In this document: piece by piece, positions 44,174-53,678 of the stretch
How the letters are laid out: every line of letters begins with the position of its first letter
Position numbering within the stretch: the stretch's first letter is position 1
Notes under the pieces: generated by a model
Databases searched by the model: none
Seen by the model: the letters and a program-made list of their open reading frames with translations, nothing else
What the model was told of the DNA's origin: nothing
Made by a program: the position numbers and the translations under genes
From: Flavobacterium reichenbachii
Lineage (GTDB): Bacteria > Bacteroidota > Bacteroidia > Flavobacteriales > Flavobacteriaceae
Reading direction: 5' to 3'
DNA: 64,000 nt
Assembly: GCF_002217435.1 (NCBI RefSeq)
Contig: NZ_MUHF01000002.1
Coordinates: 251,450-315,449 of the forward strand

Positions 44174-45346
44174 ATGATAAAAATGCAGCAAACCATGCGT
44201 TGGTTTGGACCTCAGGATAACGTAAAACTAATTGATATTATACAAGCCGGAGCCACAGGCGTTGTAACTTCTCTGCATCAGATTCCGGTTGGAGATGTCT
44301 GGACAATTGAAGATATTAAGGAAAGACAGCTGATGATTAAAAATGCAGGTCTGGAATGGACGGTTGTCGAGAGTCTTCCGGTTCATGAAGAAATCAAACG
44401 AGCTTCTGGTAATTATCTTCAATACATCGAAAATTATAAAATCAGTTTACAAAACCTGGCAGATTGCGGCATTAAAATTATTACGTATAATTTTATGCCG
44501 ATTCTGGATTGGGTAAGAACCCAGCATAATTTTGTCAATCAGGATGGGAGCAAAGCTTTATTGTACAATCAGGATGCTTTTACTTTTTTTGATGTGTTTT
44601 TGTTGAAAAGACCTAATTCAGAAAACGATTATTCGGATTCAGAAAAAGAAAGCGCTTTAAAGTTTGGCAGTCAATTGTCTGAAGAAGAAAAAGCACTGCT
44701 TTTTAAAAATGTTTTATTGGGATTGCCGGGAAGTAAAATCAACTTTACAGCAGAACAGATTTTATCTCTTTTAGATAATTATGCCAATATTAATAATGAA
44801 AAACTAAGAGAAAATCTGATTTATTTTTTAGCAGAAGTGGTTCCAATTGCAGAGAAAAACGAGCAAAAATTAGCCATTCATCCAGACGATCCGCCGTTTT
44901 CGGTTTTGGGTTTGCCAAGAATTGTTTCTACAGAGGCAGATCTAAAAAACATTTTTGAAGCAGTTCCTTCAACAGCAAACGGATTGTGTTACTGTACTGG
45001 ATCGCTAAGTGCAGACCCAAAAAATAATCTGGAAAAAATTATAGCTGATTATGGAAACCGAATTCACTTTTTACATCTTCGAAATACCATTCGCGAAAGC
45101 GAAACTATTTTTAGGGAATCGGAACATTTAAACGGCGATGTTAAAATGGAAAGAATTGTAGAGAAACTTCTTTTGTTGATGAATGAAACAAAAATAAGTC
45201 TGCCAATGCGTCCTGATCATGGTTTTCTGCATGCTGTAGAAGAAGTAAAGGAACTATATCCCGGTTATTCTCTCACGGGAAGATTAAAAGGTCTTGCCGA
45301 ATTACGAGGTTTAGAAATGGGAATTGTGTACAAATTAGATTTGTAA
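44174..45346 (+). CDS. uxuA: Mannonate dehydratase
   Basis: A 390-residue enzyme converting D-mannonate to 2-keto-3-deoxy-gluconate in glucuronate breakdown. It starts M-QQTMRWFGPQDNVKL, the usual UxuA opening, and carries the conserved QAGATGVVTSLH, YNFMPILDWVRT, AIHPDDPP, LCYCTGSL, HLRN and MRPDHGFL segments. The metal ligands are the Cys, His and Asp in those blocks. I chose the ATG at 44174; an upstream in-frame ATG at 44111 would add 21 unrelated residues from the repeat region. It lies after the SDR gene and before GH10. Confidence 0.93.
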   Translation: MIKMQQTMRWFGPQDNVKLIDIIQAGATGVVTSLHQIPVGDVWTIEDIKERQLMIKNAGLEWTVVESLPVHEEIKRASGNYLQYIENYKISLQNLADCGIKIITYNFMPILDWVRTQHNFVNQDGSKALLYNQDAFTFFDVFLLKRPNSENDYSDSEKESALKFGSQLSEEEKALLFKNVLLGLPGSKINFTAEQILSLLDNYANINNEKLRENLIYFLAEVVPIAEKNEQKLAIHPDDPPFSVLGLPRIVSTEADLKNIFEAVPSTANGLCYCTGSLSADPKNNLEKIIADYGNRIHFLHLRNTIRESETIFRESEHLNGDVKMERIVEKLLLLMNETKISLPMRPDHGFLHAVEEVKELYPGYSLTGRLKGLAELRGLEMGIVYKLDL

Positions 45347-45427
45347 TTATACGGGATTAGACCTTAGGTTTTAAAACCTGTCAGGTCTCTGTAAGAAGAA
45401 AAACTATTAACTATTAAACCAAAAGAT

Positions 45428-46537
45428 ATGAAATTTATTAATCCTTACTTATTTGTCGTCACGACTTTTCTGGTGGTAAGCTGTACTTCACAGAAAGAAA
45501 GTCTTTCCTTAAAAGAGGCGTATAAAAACGATTTTTATATAGGAACAGCCTTAAGTGCAGATCAAATTGAAGAAAAAAATGCACAGGAAGATTCTTTGAT
45601 CCGAAAAGAATTTAATGCGATTACAGCAGAAAATATAATGAAATCAATGTATGTGCATCCGCAAAAGGATCAATACGATTTTGCTTTAGCAGATAAATTT
45701 ATAGCATACGGAGAAAACAATAAAATGTTTCTTCACGGACATACTTTGATCTGGCACAGTCAATTGGCACCTTGGATGGAAAAAATCAAAGACAGTACCG
45801 AGATGAAAGCCTTTATGAAAGACCATATTAATACTGTCGTTTCTAGATACAAAGGAAAAATAAGTTCCTGGGATGTGGTAAATGAAGCTCTAAATGAAGA
45901 TGGAACTTTGAGACAATCTGTTTTTTTGAATACACTTGGCGAAAAATATTTGGCAGACGCTTTTAAACTTGCTGCAAAAGCAGACCCTAAAGCAGCACTT
46001 TATTATAATGATTATAATATCGAAGAACCGGCAAAAAGAGCGGGAGCAATAAATTTGATTAAGAAAATTCAAGCTGCAGGCGGAAAAATTGATGGAGTTG
46101 GTATTCAAGGACATTGGAGGCTGGCTAGTCCGTCTTTGGAAGAAATTGAAAAAAGCATTTTAGAGTATTCTGCTTTAGGAATTAAGGTTGCTTTTACAGA
46201 ATTGGATATAACCGTTTTGCCAAATCCGTGGGACTTGAAAGGTGCAGATGTGAATCAGAATTTTGAAGGAAGTGCCAAAATGAATCCCTATCCGAAATCA
46301 TTGCCAGATTCGATTCAAAATAAACTAGCTGCACGTTATGAAGGTATTTTTAAATTATTCCTGAAACATAAAGATAAAATTAGCCGAGTTACTTTTTGGG
46401 GTGTTCACGATGGGCAGTCCTGGCTTAATGACTGGCCGATAAAAGGAAGAACCAATTATCCGCTGCCATTTGATGCAGATCTAAAACATAAAAAAGCTTA
46501 CGAAAGCATCTTGAATTTAAAAGAAGATAAGAAATAA
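45428..46537 (+). CDS. GH10 endo-beta-1,4-xylanase lipoprotein
   Basis: A 369-residue xylanase with lipobox VVSC (Cys19), so anchored to a membrane, likely the outer one and perhaps surface-exposed. GH10 landmarks are ITAENIMKSMYVHP, HGHTLIWHSQ, the acid/base Glu153 in WDVVNEALNE, and the nucleophile Glu258 in VAFTELDITV. It cuts the xylan main chain to oligosaccharides for SusC/D import and for the debranching enzymes around it. Length is that of a bare catalytic domain with no binding module. Confidence 0.95.
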   Translation: MKFINPYLFVVTTFLVVSCTSQKESLSLKEAYKNDFYIGTALSADQIEEKNAQEDSLIRKEFNAITAENIMKSMYVHPQKDQYDFALADKFIAYGENNKMFLHGHTLIWHSQLAPWMEKIKDSTEMKAFMKDHINTVVSRYKGKISSWDVVNEALNEDGTLRQSVFLNTLGEKYLADAFKLAAKADPKAALYYNDYNIEEPAKRAGAINLIKKIQAAGGKIDGVGIQGHWRLASPSLEEIEKSILEYSALGIKVAFTELDITVLPNPWDLKGADVNQNFEGSAKMNPYPKSLPDSIQNKLAARYEGIFKLFLKHKDKISRVTFWGVHDGQSWLNDWPIKGRTNYPLPFDADLKHKKAYESILNLKEDKK

Positions 46538-46571
46538 ACAGCGAAAATCGCAAATTATAAGTAATAAAACA

Positions 46572-46583
46572 GCAATCGATTGT
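46572..46583. promoter_or_regulatory. LacI-type operator 3 (weaker)
   Basis: GCAATCGATTGT matches the locus palindrome with one variant outer base. It is 79 bases (centre to centre) upstream of operator 4, in front of the symporter gene. Confidence 0.5.
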
Positions 46584-46641
46584 GAAATGTATAAAATGCT
46601 TAAATAAAGCTAATTAAATTTGTATAAAACCTTTTTTTATA

Positions 46642-46662
46642 TAATTTTACACAACCGATTGT
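46642..46662 (+). promoter_or_regulatory. Symporter-operon promoter with LacI-type operator 4
   Basis: A -7-like TAATTTTA (46642-46649), then one base, then ACAACCGATTGT (46651-46662). The arrangement is the same as in front of GH67. The symporter ATG is 78 bases downstream. Confidence 0.7.
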
Positions 46663-46740
46663 TTTTTTTTTTAATTGTCTTTCTGTATTGTTTTAAAACA
46701 GTACAGAATCTAAACTACTAACTAACCACCAAAAGCAATA

Positions 46741-48174
46741 ATGAATAACATTTCACAAAAATTATCCATCAAGGAAAAAATCGGATACAGTTTAGGAGAT
46801 TTGGCAGCCAATTTGGTTTTTCAGACTCTGATGACCTATCTGGCTTATTTTTACACCGATATCTACGGATTGTCTCCTACAGATTCCTCCATTATCATGT
46901 TAATTGTAGGCTTGATTGCGGCTTTTGTATTCAACCCGATTATTGGAGTTTTGGCCGATAGAACGAGAACAAAATGGGGAAAATTCAGACCGTGGATTTT
47001 GTTAACAGCGGTTCCTCTTGGAGTTGTTGCCTTATTGGCTTTTTCTACTCCCGATTTTTCATATAATGGAAAAGTAATTTATGCAGTGGTAACCTATACC
47101 TTTTTATTGCTTTTTTATGCGGGAAATAATCTGCCTTATTCTGCTTTGAGCGGTGTAATTACAGGGAATATGGCCGAAAGAAACAGTATGTCGTCGTACC
47201 GTTTTGTGGCAGTAATGTTTGCTCAGTTTTTTGTGCAGGTTTTTATGCTTGGAATAATAAAAAGTGCCGGAAACGGCGATAAGGCAATCGGAATCGAAAA
47301 AGTAATGACCGTTCTGGCGATTATTGGAACGATAATGCTTTTAATTACCTTTTTGACGACCAAAGAAAGAATTATTCCTAAACCAGAACAAAAATCAAGT
47401 ATAAAAGAAGATTTGAGTGATTTGGTCAAAAACAGACCGTGGATTATTATGCTGACGCTGACAACTCTGGTTTTTATAACCTTGGCGATGAAAGGCGGTT
47501 CTTATGTGTATTATTTTGAAAATTATGTAAACAAACAACAGCTGGAGGTTTTTATTCAGCCAATCTTAGATTTTTTATCCAATATTGGATTGAATTATTT
47601 TGGCAGTGATCCTATTGCTGCGGGATTTGGATTGTTTAATGCGGGCGGTATTATTTTTATGATTGTCGGTATTACACTGTCTAAAAACCTAGCGGATAAA
47701 TACGGGAAACGGAATGTTTTTGGTTTGTTTTTATTCATCTCAACATTATTTATCATCGCTTTTTATTTCTTTGCGCCAACTTCAATTTCCTTAATATTTT
47801 TCTCCCAGATTCTACATGGATTTTTCTACGGAATCACAATTCCAATTCTCTGGGCAATGATTGCAGATGTAGCCGATTATTCAGAGTGGCTCAACAATCG
47901 TCGTGCAACGGCTATTATTTTCTCTGCAATGATGGTGGGATTAAAAGCCGGTTTGAGTATTGGAGGAGCTTTGACTACCTTGTTTTTAGGTTATTTTAAT
48001 TACATTCCAAATACGACGGTACAGACAGAAACGGCTATTAGTGGAATAAAATTATTGGTAAGTGTTTTCCCTGCAATCCCATTTTTAATTGGAGCTGGAT
48101 TGCTGTTTTTTTATAAAATTAATAAACAAATGGAAATACAAATAGAAACAGAATTAAAAGAAAGAAGAACATAA
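46741..48174 (+). CDS. GPH-family sugar:cation symporter (XynT/XylP-like)
   Basis: A 477-residue 12-helix inner-membrane transporter of the glycoside-pentoside-hexuronide family. Typical are the N-terminal KEKIGYSLGDLAANLVFQTL, the loop LADRTRTKWGKFRPWIL, and the MIADVADYSEW motif. These transporters import xylosides, oligosaccharides or glucuronides with sodium or protons. Its tight link (13-base gap) to a cytoplasmic GH43 suggests xylobiose or arabino-xylo-oligosaccharides as cargo. First gene of a symporter-GH43-aldolase operon under operator 4. Confidence 0.9.
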   Translation: MNNISQKLSIKEKIGYSLGDLAANLVFQTLMTYLAYFYTDIYGLSPTDSSIIMLIVGLIAAFVFNPIIGVLADRTRTKWGKFRPWILLTAVPLGVVALLAFSTPDFSYNGKVIYAVVTYTFLLLFYAGNNLPYSALSGVITGNMAERNSMSSYRFVAVMFAQFFVQVFMLGIIKSAGNGDKAIGIEKVMTVLAIIGTIMLLITFLTTKERIIPKPEQKSSIKEDLSDLVKNRPWIIMLTLTTLVFITLAMKGGSYVYYFENYVNKQQLEVFIQPILDFLSNIGLNYFGSDPIAAGFGLFNAGGIIFMIVGITLSKNLADKYGKRNVFGLFLFISTLFIIAFYFFAPTSISLIFFSQILHGFFYGITIPILWAMIADVADYSEWLNNRRATAIIFSAMMVGLKAGLSIGGALTTLFLGYFNYIPNTTVQTETAISGIKLLVSVFPAIPFLIGAGLLFFYKINKQMEIQIETELKERRT

Positions 48175-48187
48175 CAACAATAGCACT

Positions 48188-49222
48188 ATGCCTGAAGATA
48201 GCATTGACCAAATTAATTTCGAGGAAATTAATGAACAGGCGATTTCAAAGCCTTTAGTATCACACATGTATACCGCCGACCCTTCGGCTCATGTATTTAA
48301 TGGTAAAATTTATATTTATCCGTCACACGATATCGATGCTGGAATTCCGTTTAATGATGATGGAGATCATTTCGGAATGGAAGATTATCATGTTTTTTCA
48401 ATGGATAGTATTTCATCAAAAGCAGTAGATAATGGTGTTGCACTGCATGTAGACGATGTTGCCTGGGCAGAAAAACAAATGTGGGCGCCGGATGCAGCTC
48501 ATAAAAACGGAAAATATTATTTGTACTTCCCAGCCAAACGCGCCAATGGAATTTTTCAGATTGGCGTTGCGACTGCAGATGATCCGGCAGGACCTTTTAA
48601 ACCGGAACCCGATGCTATAAAAGGAAGTTACAGTATAGATCCGGCAGTTTTTGAAGACGAAGATGGCAAACATTATATTTATTTTGGCGGTATCTGGGGC
48701 GGACAACTTCAGAAGTATCGAAACAATATCTACAACCGGAATAATGAAGAACCGCAGGCAAGAGAAACTGCTCTTGGACCAATTGTAGCTTTGCTTACAG
48801 CTGATATGCTGGAGTTTGCAGAAGATCCGAAGGAGATAGTAATACTTGATCAAAATGGAGAAGCGATACTGGCAGGTGATAATAATCGTCGCTTTTTTGA
48901 AGCTTCCTGGGTGCATAAATACAACGGAAAATATTATTTTTCGTACTCTACAGGTGATACGCATTTTATCTGTTATGCGATCGGAGATAATCCGTACGGA
49001 CCATTTACGTATCAGGGAAGAATATTAAATCCCGTTGTGGGCTGGACATCGCATCACTCTATTTGTGAAGTCGAAAACGAATGGTACTTATTTTACCACG
49101 ATTCCAGTCTTTCAAAAGGAATAACACATTTGAGAAGTATGAAAGTAACCAAAATCGATTATTTAGAAGATGGTTCAATCATCACTATTGATCCGTATGG
49201 AATTAGAAGATCGATAGATTGA
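48188..49222 (+). CDS. Cytoplasmic GH43 beta-xylosidase/arabinofuranosidase
   Basis: A 344-residue single-domain GH43 enzyme without a signal peptide, so cytoplasmic. The catalytic base is Asp31 in MYTADPSAH, the pKa-modulating Asp151 lies in SIDPAVFEDEDG, and the acid Glu238 in FFEASWVHKYNGKYY. It should split the xylo- or arabino-oligosaccharides brought in by the upstream symporter to free pentose. Xylosidase versus arabinofuranosidase activity cannot be settled by these motifs. Confidence 0.9.
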   Translation: MPEDSIDQINFEEINEQAISKPLVSHMYTADPSAHVFNGKIYIYPSHDIDAGIPFNDDGDHFGMEDYHVFSMDSISSKAVDNGVALHVDDVAWAEKQMWAPDAAHKNGKYYLYFPAKRANGIFQIGVATADDPAGPFKPEPDAIKGSYSIDPAVFEDEDGKHYIYFGGIWGGQLQKYRNNIYNRNNEEPQARETALGPIVALLTADMLEFAEDPKEIVILDQNGEAILAGDNNRRFFEASWVHKYNGKYYFSYSTGDTHFICYAIGDNPYGPFTYQGRILNPVVGWTSHHSICEVENEWYLFYHDSSLSKGITHLRSMKVTKIDYLEDGSIITIDPYGIRRSID

Positions 49223-49385
49223 AAGTTTTTTTCTAAGGAAGAACATTTAAAACCTATGTGATAGCTATAGATCGTTTAAATTTAAATAAACAGAATTATA
49301 CATTAGGTTTCCCTTAATTTTTTGACCAATACCATTTTTACTGTGGCTTTACAGCTGATAGTACTAACAACTTTAATTAAAAAAC

Positions 49386-50042
49386 ATGAAATTTTTTATA
49401 GATACAGCCAATTTACAAGACATAAGAGAGGCTCAGTCATTGGGTGTTTTAGACGGCGTTACAACAAATCCGTCGCTCATGGCCAAAGAAGGCATTTCCG
49501 GAAAAGATAATATTTTAAAACACTACCTTGATATTTGTAACATTGTAGACGGCGATGTTTCTGCTGAAGTTATTTCGACAGATTTCGACGGAATGATTAG
49601 GGAAGGAGAAGAACTGGCAGCGCTCCATCCGCAGATTGTGGTTAAATTGCCTATGATTGCAGACGGTGTAAAAGCATGTAAATATTTTTCGTCTAAAGGA
49701 ATAAGAACAAATGTTACTTTGGTTTTTTCTGCGGGTCAGGCATTATTGGCAGCCAAAGCAGGCGCGGCTTATGTTTCTCCTTTTTTGGGAAGATTAGATG
49801 ATGTCTCTACCGACGGAATGCATTTAATTGCTGAAATAAGAGAAATCTACAATAATTATAATTATCAGACACAGATCCTTTCTGCGTCGATCAGGCATAC
49901 GATGCATATTGTAAATTGTGCAAAAGCAGGATCTGATGTTATGACAGGACCTTTATCGGCAATCAAAGGATTATTAAAGCATCCTTTAACAGATATTGGT
50001 TTGAATCAATTTGTGGAAGATGCTAAAAAAATGAATTTGTAG
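49386..50042 (+). CDS. fsa: Transaldolase-like fructose-6-phosphate aldolase
   Basis: A 218-residue class I aldolase/transaldolase of the small FSA/TalC group. It starts [20 protein letters not shown], has [13 protein letters not shown], the Schiff-base Lys in IVVKLPMI, and [11 protein letters not shown]. In a pentose-producing locus it most likely acts as the transaldolase of the pentose phosphate path that consumes xylose; aldolase activity on fructose-6-phosphate is the alternative. Last gene of the symporter operon, followed by a terminator. Confidence 0.88.
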   Translation: MKFFIDTANLQDIREAQSLGVLDGVTTNPSLMAKEGISGKDNILKHYLDICNIVDGDVSAEVISTDFDGMIREGEELAALHPQIVVKLPMIADGVKACKYFSSKGIRTNVTLVFSAGQALLAAKAGAAYVSPFLGRLDDVSTDGMHLIAEIREIYNNYNYQTQILSASIRHTMHIVNCAKAGSDVMTGPLSAIKGLLKHPLTDIGLNQFVEDAKKMNL

Positions 50043-50100
50043 AATTCTATTAATGTATTGCTAAGTAGATCATTATCTTTTTTAATTTTTCTGTCCAATG

Positions 50101-50143
50101 AAAGAGCTTTTTTAAATTAATTTTAAAATAGCTCTTTTTTTTT
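50101..50143 (+). terminator. Terminator of the symporter-GH43-aldolase operon
   Basis: AAAGAGC (50101-50107) pairs with GCTCTTT (50131-50137), extended by partly complementary A/T, and followed by T. Confidence 0.75.
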
Positions 50144-50150
50144 GTTTATA

Positions 50151-50162
50151 ACAACCGATTGT
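50151..50162. promoter_or_regulatory. LacI-type operator 5
   Basis: ACAACCGATTGT, 8 bases after the terminator and 333 bases (centre to centre) upstream of operator 6. It has no promoter box close by, so it may act as an auxiliary site. Confidence 0.65.
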
Positions 50163-50483
50163 TTTTATTGTAGTGATTTCTTACTTATTTGATTATCATT
50201 AGTATAGTGATTATTGAATGACGGAAGCTAAATATTTTTAAAGTGCTGATTTAACAAGCTATTCTTGTGAAATTGGGTTTGTTTTCTTGTTCGCACAATA
50301 CTTTAATTCACTTTTTTTTCTTTTATATTTTTTTTAATAAAACACAAAAAACATCATATAATTATTAAAATTAGCAATAAAAGGAATTGTTAAAATAGAT
50401 ATTTGTTATTTTATTTTGATATAAATTATATACAATGTTTTTTTAGTGTTGTTTTTTTAATTATTTATTAAAAAAAAATACAA

Positions 50484-50520
50484 ACAACCGATTGTGTATT
50501 AGTTGTTTTTTATATATTTG
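50484..50520 (+). promoter_or_regulatory. susC promoter with LacI-type operator 6
   Basis: ACAACCGATTGT (50484-50495) lies centred about 27 bases upstream of the exact -7 box TATATTTG (50513-50520). The operator thus covers the -33 region. The susC ATG is 57 bases past the box. Confidence 0.75.
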
Positions 50521-50577
50521 TTACCAATACACTTATTAACTAAACCAACAGAATATTAACTAACTAAATTAATTTTT

Positions 50578-53500
50578 ATGACTAACCTTATTGTTATAAG
50601 TAAAACAAAGCATTTTAAATGCTTTTGTTTTTTAATCTTAATGTTTGCGTTATCAATACATTCAAATGCGCAGACAAAAGTTACAGGAGCAGTATCTGAT
50701 GGCGCTGGGCCTATTCCCGGGGCTAATGTGAATTTAAAGGGTGCAAAAACTGGAGTAAGCACTGGTTTCGATGGAACTTATTCTATTGATGTACCTTCTA
50801 ACGGTGTACTTGTTTTTAGTTTTTTGGGTTTAAAAACAAAAGAGGTAACCGTAAATGGACAAACTATTATTAACGTAAAACTTGAAGAAGATTCAAATGC
50901 TTTAAAAGAAGTTGTAGTTATTGGATATGGAACTCAGGTAAAGGAAGCCGTAACAGGATCTGTAGCCTCAATTGGAGGAAAACAATTAAGCGAAGTTCCT
51001 GCCGCAAATATTACTCAGGCATTGCAGGGAAGACTGCCTGGAGTAGAATTGACACAAACTTCTTCAAAACCCGGAGCGGCAATGCAGATACGCATACGAG
51101 GAACCAGATCATTGACGGGAAGTAATGACCCTTTAATTGTTCTTGACGGAGTTCCCTTTGCAGGTTCAATAGGAGATATCAATCCTGTAGACATCAAATC
51201 TGTAGATATTTTAAAAGATGCCTCTGCGACGGCTATTTATGGTTCTCGTGGTGCAAATGGAGTGATATTAGTAACCAGTAACAAAGGGCGTAAAAATCAA
51301 AAAGCGACATTTAATTATAATGGTTTTAGCGGTATTAAGCAGGTTTTTGGCAACTATGATATGATGGATGGAGCTAAGTTTGCTGCACTTCGTGATTATA
51401 CCGGTTTATATACAGATGGTATTGATGAATCAAGAGGCACAAATACAGACTGGCAGAAATCGCTTTACGGATCTGGTGAAATGATTAGTCATGATGTGAG
51501 TGTTTCCGGAGGAAGTGAGCGCGGCTCTTATAATGCAGGTTTAGGATATTATAAAGAAGAGTCGGTTTTGCCGGGGCAGAAATTTGAGCGCTTTAGTCTT
51601 AGAGCAGGTGTAGACCAGCAGTTAGGATCTTCTTTTCGTGTAGGATTCAATACAAACAGCAATTATGCTGTTACCAATGGAGATAATATTGGTACAGGTA
51701 CAATTTTAGCAACCTCTCCGTTAGCCAATCCGTATAATGCAGATGGTTCGTTAAAAAGAACCGTTAGGATGGCAGCAGATGATCAATGGGTGTACACCCG
51801 AGAATCTATTAATAATCTGAATGAATCATATGTCAATTTAACCAGAGCTTTTAGTTCGTATAATAATATTTTTGCTGAATTGAAGATACCCGGAGTAGAA
51901 GGTTTAAAATACCGTATGAATACCGGATTGAACTTTCGTATATCCAATAGCGGTTATTATGAAGGACAAGGTGTTTTTGATGTAAATCCTGCCACCATAT
52001 CAAATGCTTCTATTAGTAATACTTTATCAACACAGTGGCTTATAGAAAACTTGCTGACCTACGATAGAACTTTTGCACAAAAGCACACTATTAATTTTGT
52101 CGGATTATATTCGAATGAGCAGTTTACAGGAAATACTTCGCAGATATCAAGAAACGGAATTACTTCTGATGCGTTTCAGTTTTATAATTTAGGACAAAGT
52201 GAAGAAGAAGCAGTGATCAATCCCGCAAATCAGGATTATACACAATGGGGTTTGACATCTTACATGGCTAGACTGATGTACTCGTATGATAATCGTTATT
52301 TTATCTCAGGTACAATTCGTTCAGACGGATCATCAAGATTATCTGATGGAAATAAATGGGTAACTTATCCGGCCGTTTCTGCAGGATGGACCATTTCTAA
52401 TGAATCTTTCATGAAAAAGATTTCCTGGATTAATTTACTAAAATTACGTGCAGGATATGGCCAGACGTCTAATCAGGCTGTTAATCCTTATGCTACTTTG
52501 GGCGCTCTAAGCACAAGACCGTATAATTTTGGAACCACAAACTCCACAGGTGTATATGTTACCGAACTGCCGAATCCGGATTTGGGATGGGAGTTTTCTA
52601 CCACATGGAACTACGGATTAGATTTTGGATTCTTCAACAATCGTTTATCGGGTACTATTGAATATTATAAAACACACACAAAAGATCTTTTGCAGAGAGT
52701 TGGACTTCCGGCAACATCTGGTGTAAGCAGTTATGTTGCAAACGTTGGAGAGACTGAAAATAAAGGTTACGAAATATCTTTAAACGGAGTCATTTTGGAC
52801 AATCCAAAAGGGTTGACTTGGACTGTTGGATTCAACTTATATGCAAATCAGAATAAACTGGTTGCACTTGCTTCCGGATCTCAAAGAGACGAGAGTAATT
52901 CTTGGTTTGTAGGCTATAATATTAACTCTATTTATGATTATCAAAAAGTAGGTATTTGGCAGGAAGGTGATCCTTATATGTCTGTACTAGAGCCGGGACC
53001 AACGGGTATCAATCAGCAGGGAACGGTTGTTGGGTCTATCAAAGTTAAATATACCGGAGGTTTTAATCCAGACGGAACCCCAACTCGTGCAATTAATGCA
53101 AGTGACAGACAAATTATAGAAACAGATCCTGACTTTCAGGGAGGTTTCAATACAAACTTAACTTACAAAGGTTTTGATTTTTCTGCTGTTGGAGCATTCA
53201 AAAGCGGGGGTGTATTAGTTAGTACACTTTATGGAGGAGCAAGTTATCTTAATCTTCTTAACGGCCGCCGAAGCAATGTTGATGTAGATTATTGGACACC
53301 AGATAATAGAGATGCAGAATTTCCAAATCCAAGAGGAATCAGAAGCGGTGATAATCCAAAATACATGTCGACAATGGGATATTTTGATGCATCGTATGTA
53401 AAAATTAGAGCATTAACTCTTGGTTATACATTGGATCAGGAATTTATGAGAAACTTAGGTATAGAAAAACTGCGCGTTTATTTTACGGCTCAAAACCCTT

Positions 53501-53667
53501 TTGTTCTTTTTTCACCATACCACAAACAATCAGGAATGGATCCGGAAACCAATTCGTACGGTGACGAAAATCAGGCTGTAGCGTCATACCAGCGTAGATT
53601 TCTGGTTATTGGAACAAATACTCCAACAACGAGAAACTATTTATTCGGACTTAATTTAACATTTTAA
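50578..53667 (+). CDS. SusC-like TonB-dependent receptor for xylan oligosaccharides
   Basis: A 1029-residue outer-membrane transporter. The signal peptide ends HSNAQ. A carboxypeptidase-regulatory-like domain follows (about 34-105: VTGAVSDGAGPIPGANVNLKGA, STGFDGTYSIDV). The plug domain starts at VVVIGYGTQVKEAVTGSVAS, includes IRGTRSLTGSNDPLIVLDGVP and ILKDASATAIYGSRGANGVIL, and the rest is a 22-strand barrel. It forms a pair with the SusD lipoprotein 11 bases downstream and should import large oligosaccharides into the periplasm. Substrate is inferred from the surrounding xylanolytic genes. Confidence 0.95.
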   Translation: MTNLIVISKTKHFKCFCFLILMFALSIHSNAQTKVTGAVSDGAGPIPGANVNLKGAKTGVSTGFDGTYSIDVPSNGVLVFSFLGLKTKEVTVNGQTIINVKLEEDSNALKEVVVIGYGTQVKEAVTGSVASIGGKQLSEVPAANITQALQGRLPGVELTQTSSKPGAAMQIRIRGTRSLTGSNDPLIVLDGVPFAGSIGDINPVDIKSVDILKDASATAIYGSRGANGVILVTSNKGRKNQKATFNYNGFSGIKQVFGNYDMMDGAKFAALRDYTGLYTDGIDESRGTNTDWQKSLYGSGEMISHDVSVSGGSERGSYNAGLGYYKEESVLPGQKFERFSLRAGVDQQLGSSFRVGFNTNSNYAVTNGDNIGTGTILATSPLANPYNADGSLKRTVRMAADDQWVYTRESINNLNESYVNLTRAFSSYNNIFAELKIPGVEGLKYRMNTGLNFRISNSGYYEGQGVFDVNPATISNASISNTLSTQWLIENLLTYDRTFAQKHTINFVGLYSNEQFTGNTSQISRNGITSDAFQFYNLGQSEEEAVINPANQDYTQWGLTSYMARLMYSYDNRYFISGTIRSDGSSRLSDGNKWVTYPAVSAGWTISNESFMKKISWINLLKLRAGYGQTSNQAVNPYATLGALSTRPYNFGTTNSTGVYVTELPNPDLGWEFSTTWNYGLDFGFFNNRLSGTIEYYKTHTKDLLQRVGLPATSGVSSYVANVGETENKGYEISLNGVILDNPKGLTWTVGFNLYANQNKLVALASGSQRDESNSWFVGYNINSIYDYQKVGIWQEGDPYMSVLEPGPTGINQQGTVVGSIKVKYTGGFNPDGTPTRAINASDRQIIETDPDFQGGFNTNLTYKGFDFSAVGAFKSGGVLVSTLYGGASYLNLLNGRRSNVDVDYWTPDNRDAEFPNPRGIRSGDNPKYMSTMGYFDASYVKIRALTLGYTLDQEFMRNLGIEKLRVYFTAQNPFVLFSPYHKQSGMDPETNSYGDENQAVASYQRRFLVIGTNTPTTRNYLFGLNLTF

Positions 53668-53678
53668 TCAAGAGAATC

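Larger units (their letters stand above)
50043..50577. other. Gene-free 535-base region upstream of susC
   Basis: No plausible ORF. It holds the terminator of the aldolase gene (50101-50143), two operator palindromes (50151-50162 and 50484-50495) and the susC -7 box (50513-50520). The middle (50220-50460) is very AT-rich with no obvious feature. Confidence 0.7.

Noticed and set aside
48416..48964. 182-residue open frame on the minus strand within GH43
   Set aside because: It lies entirely antisense to a gene with intact catalytic residues and shows no protein-like features.
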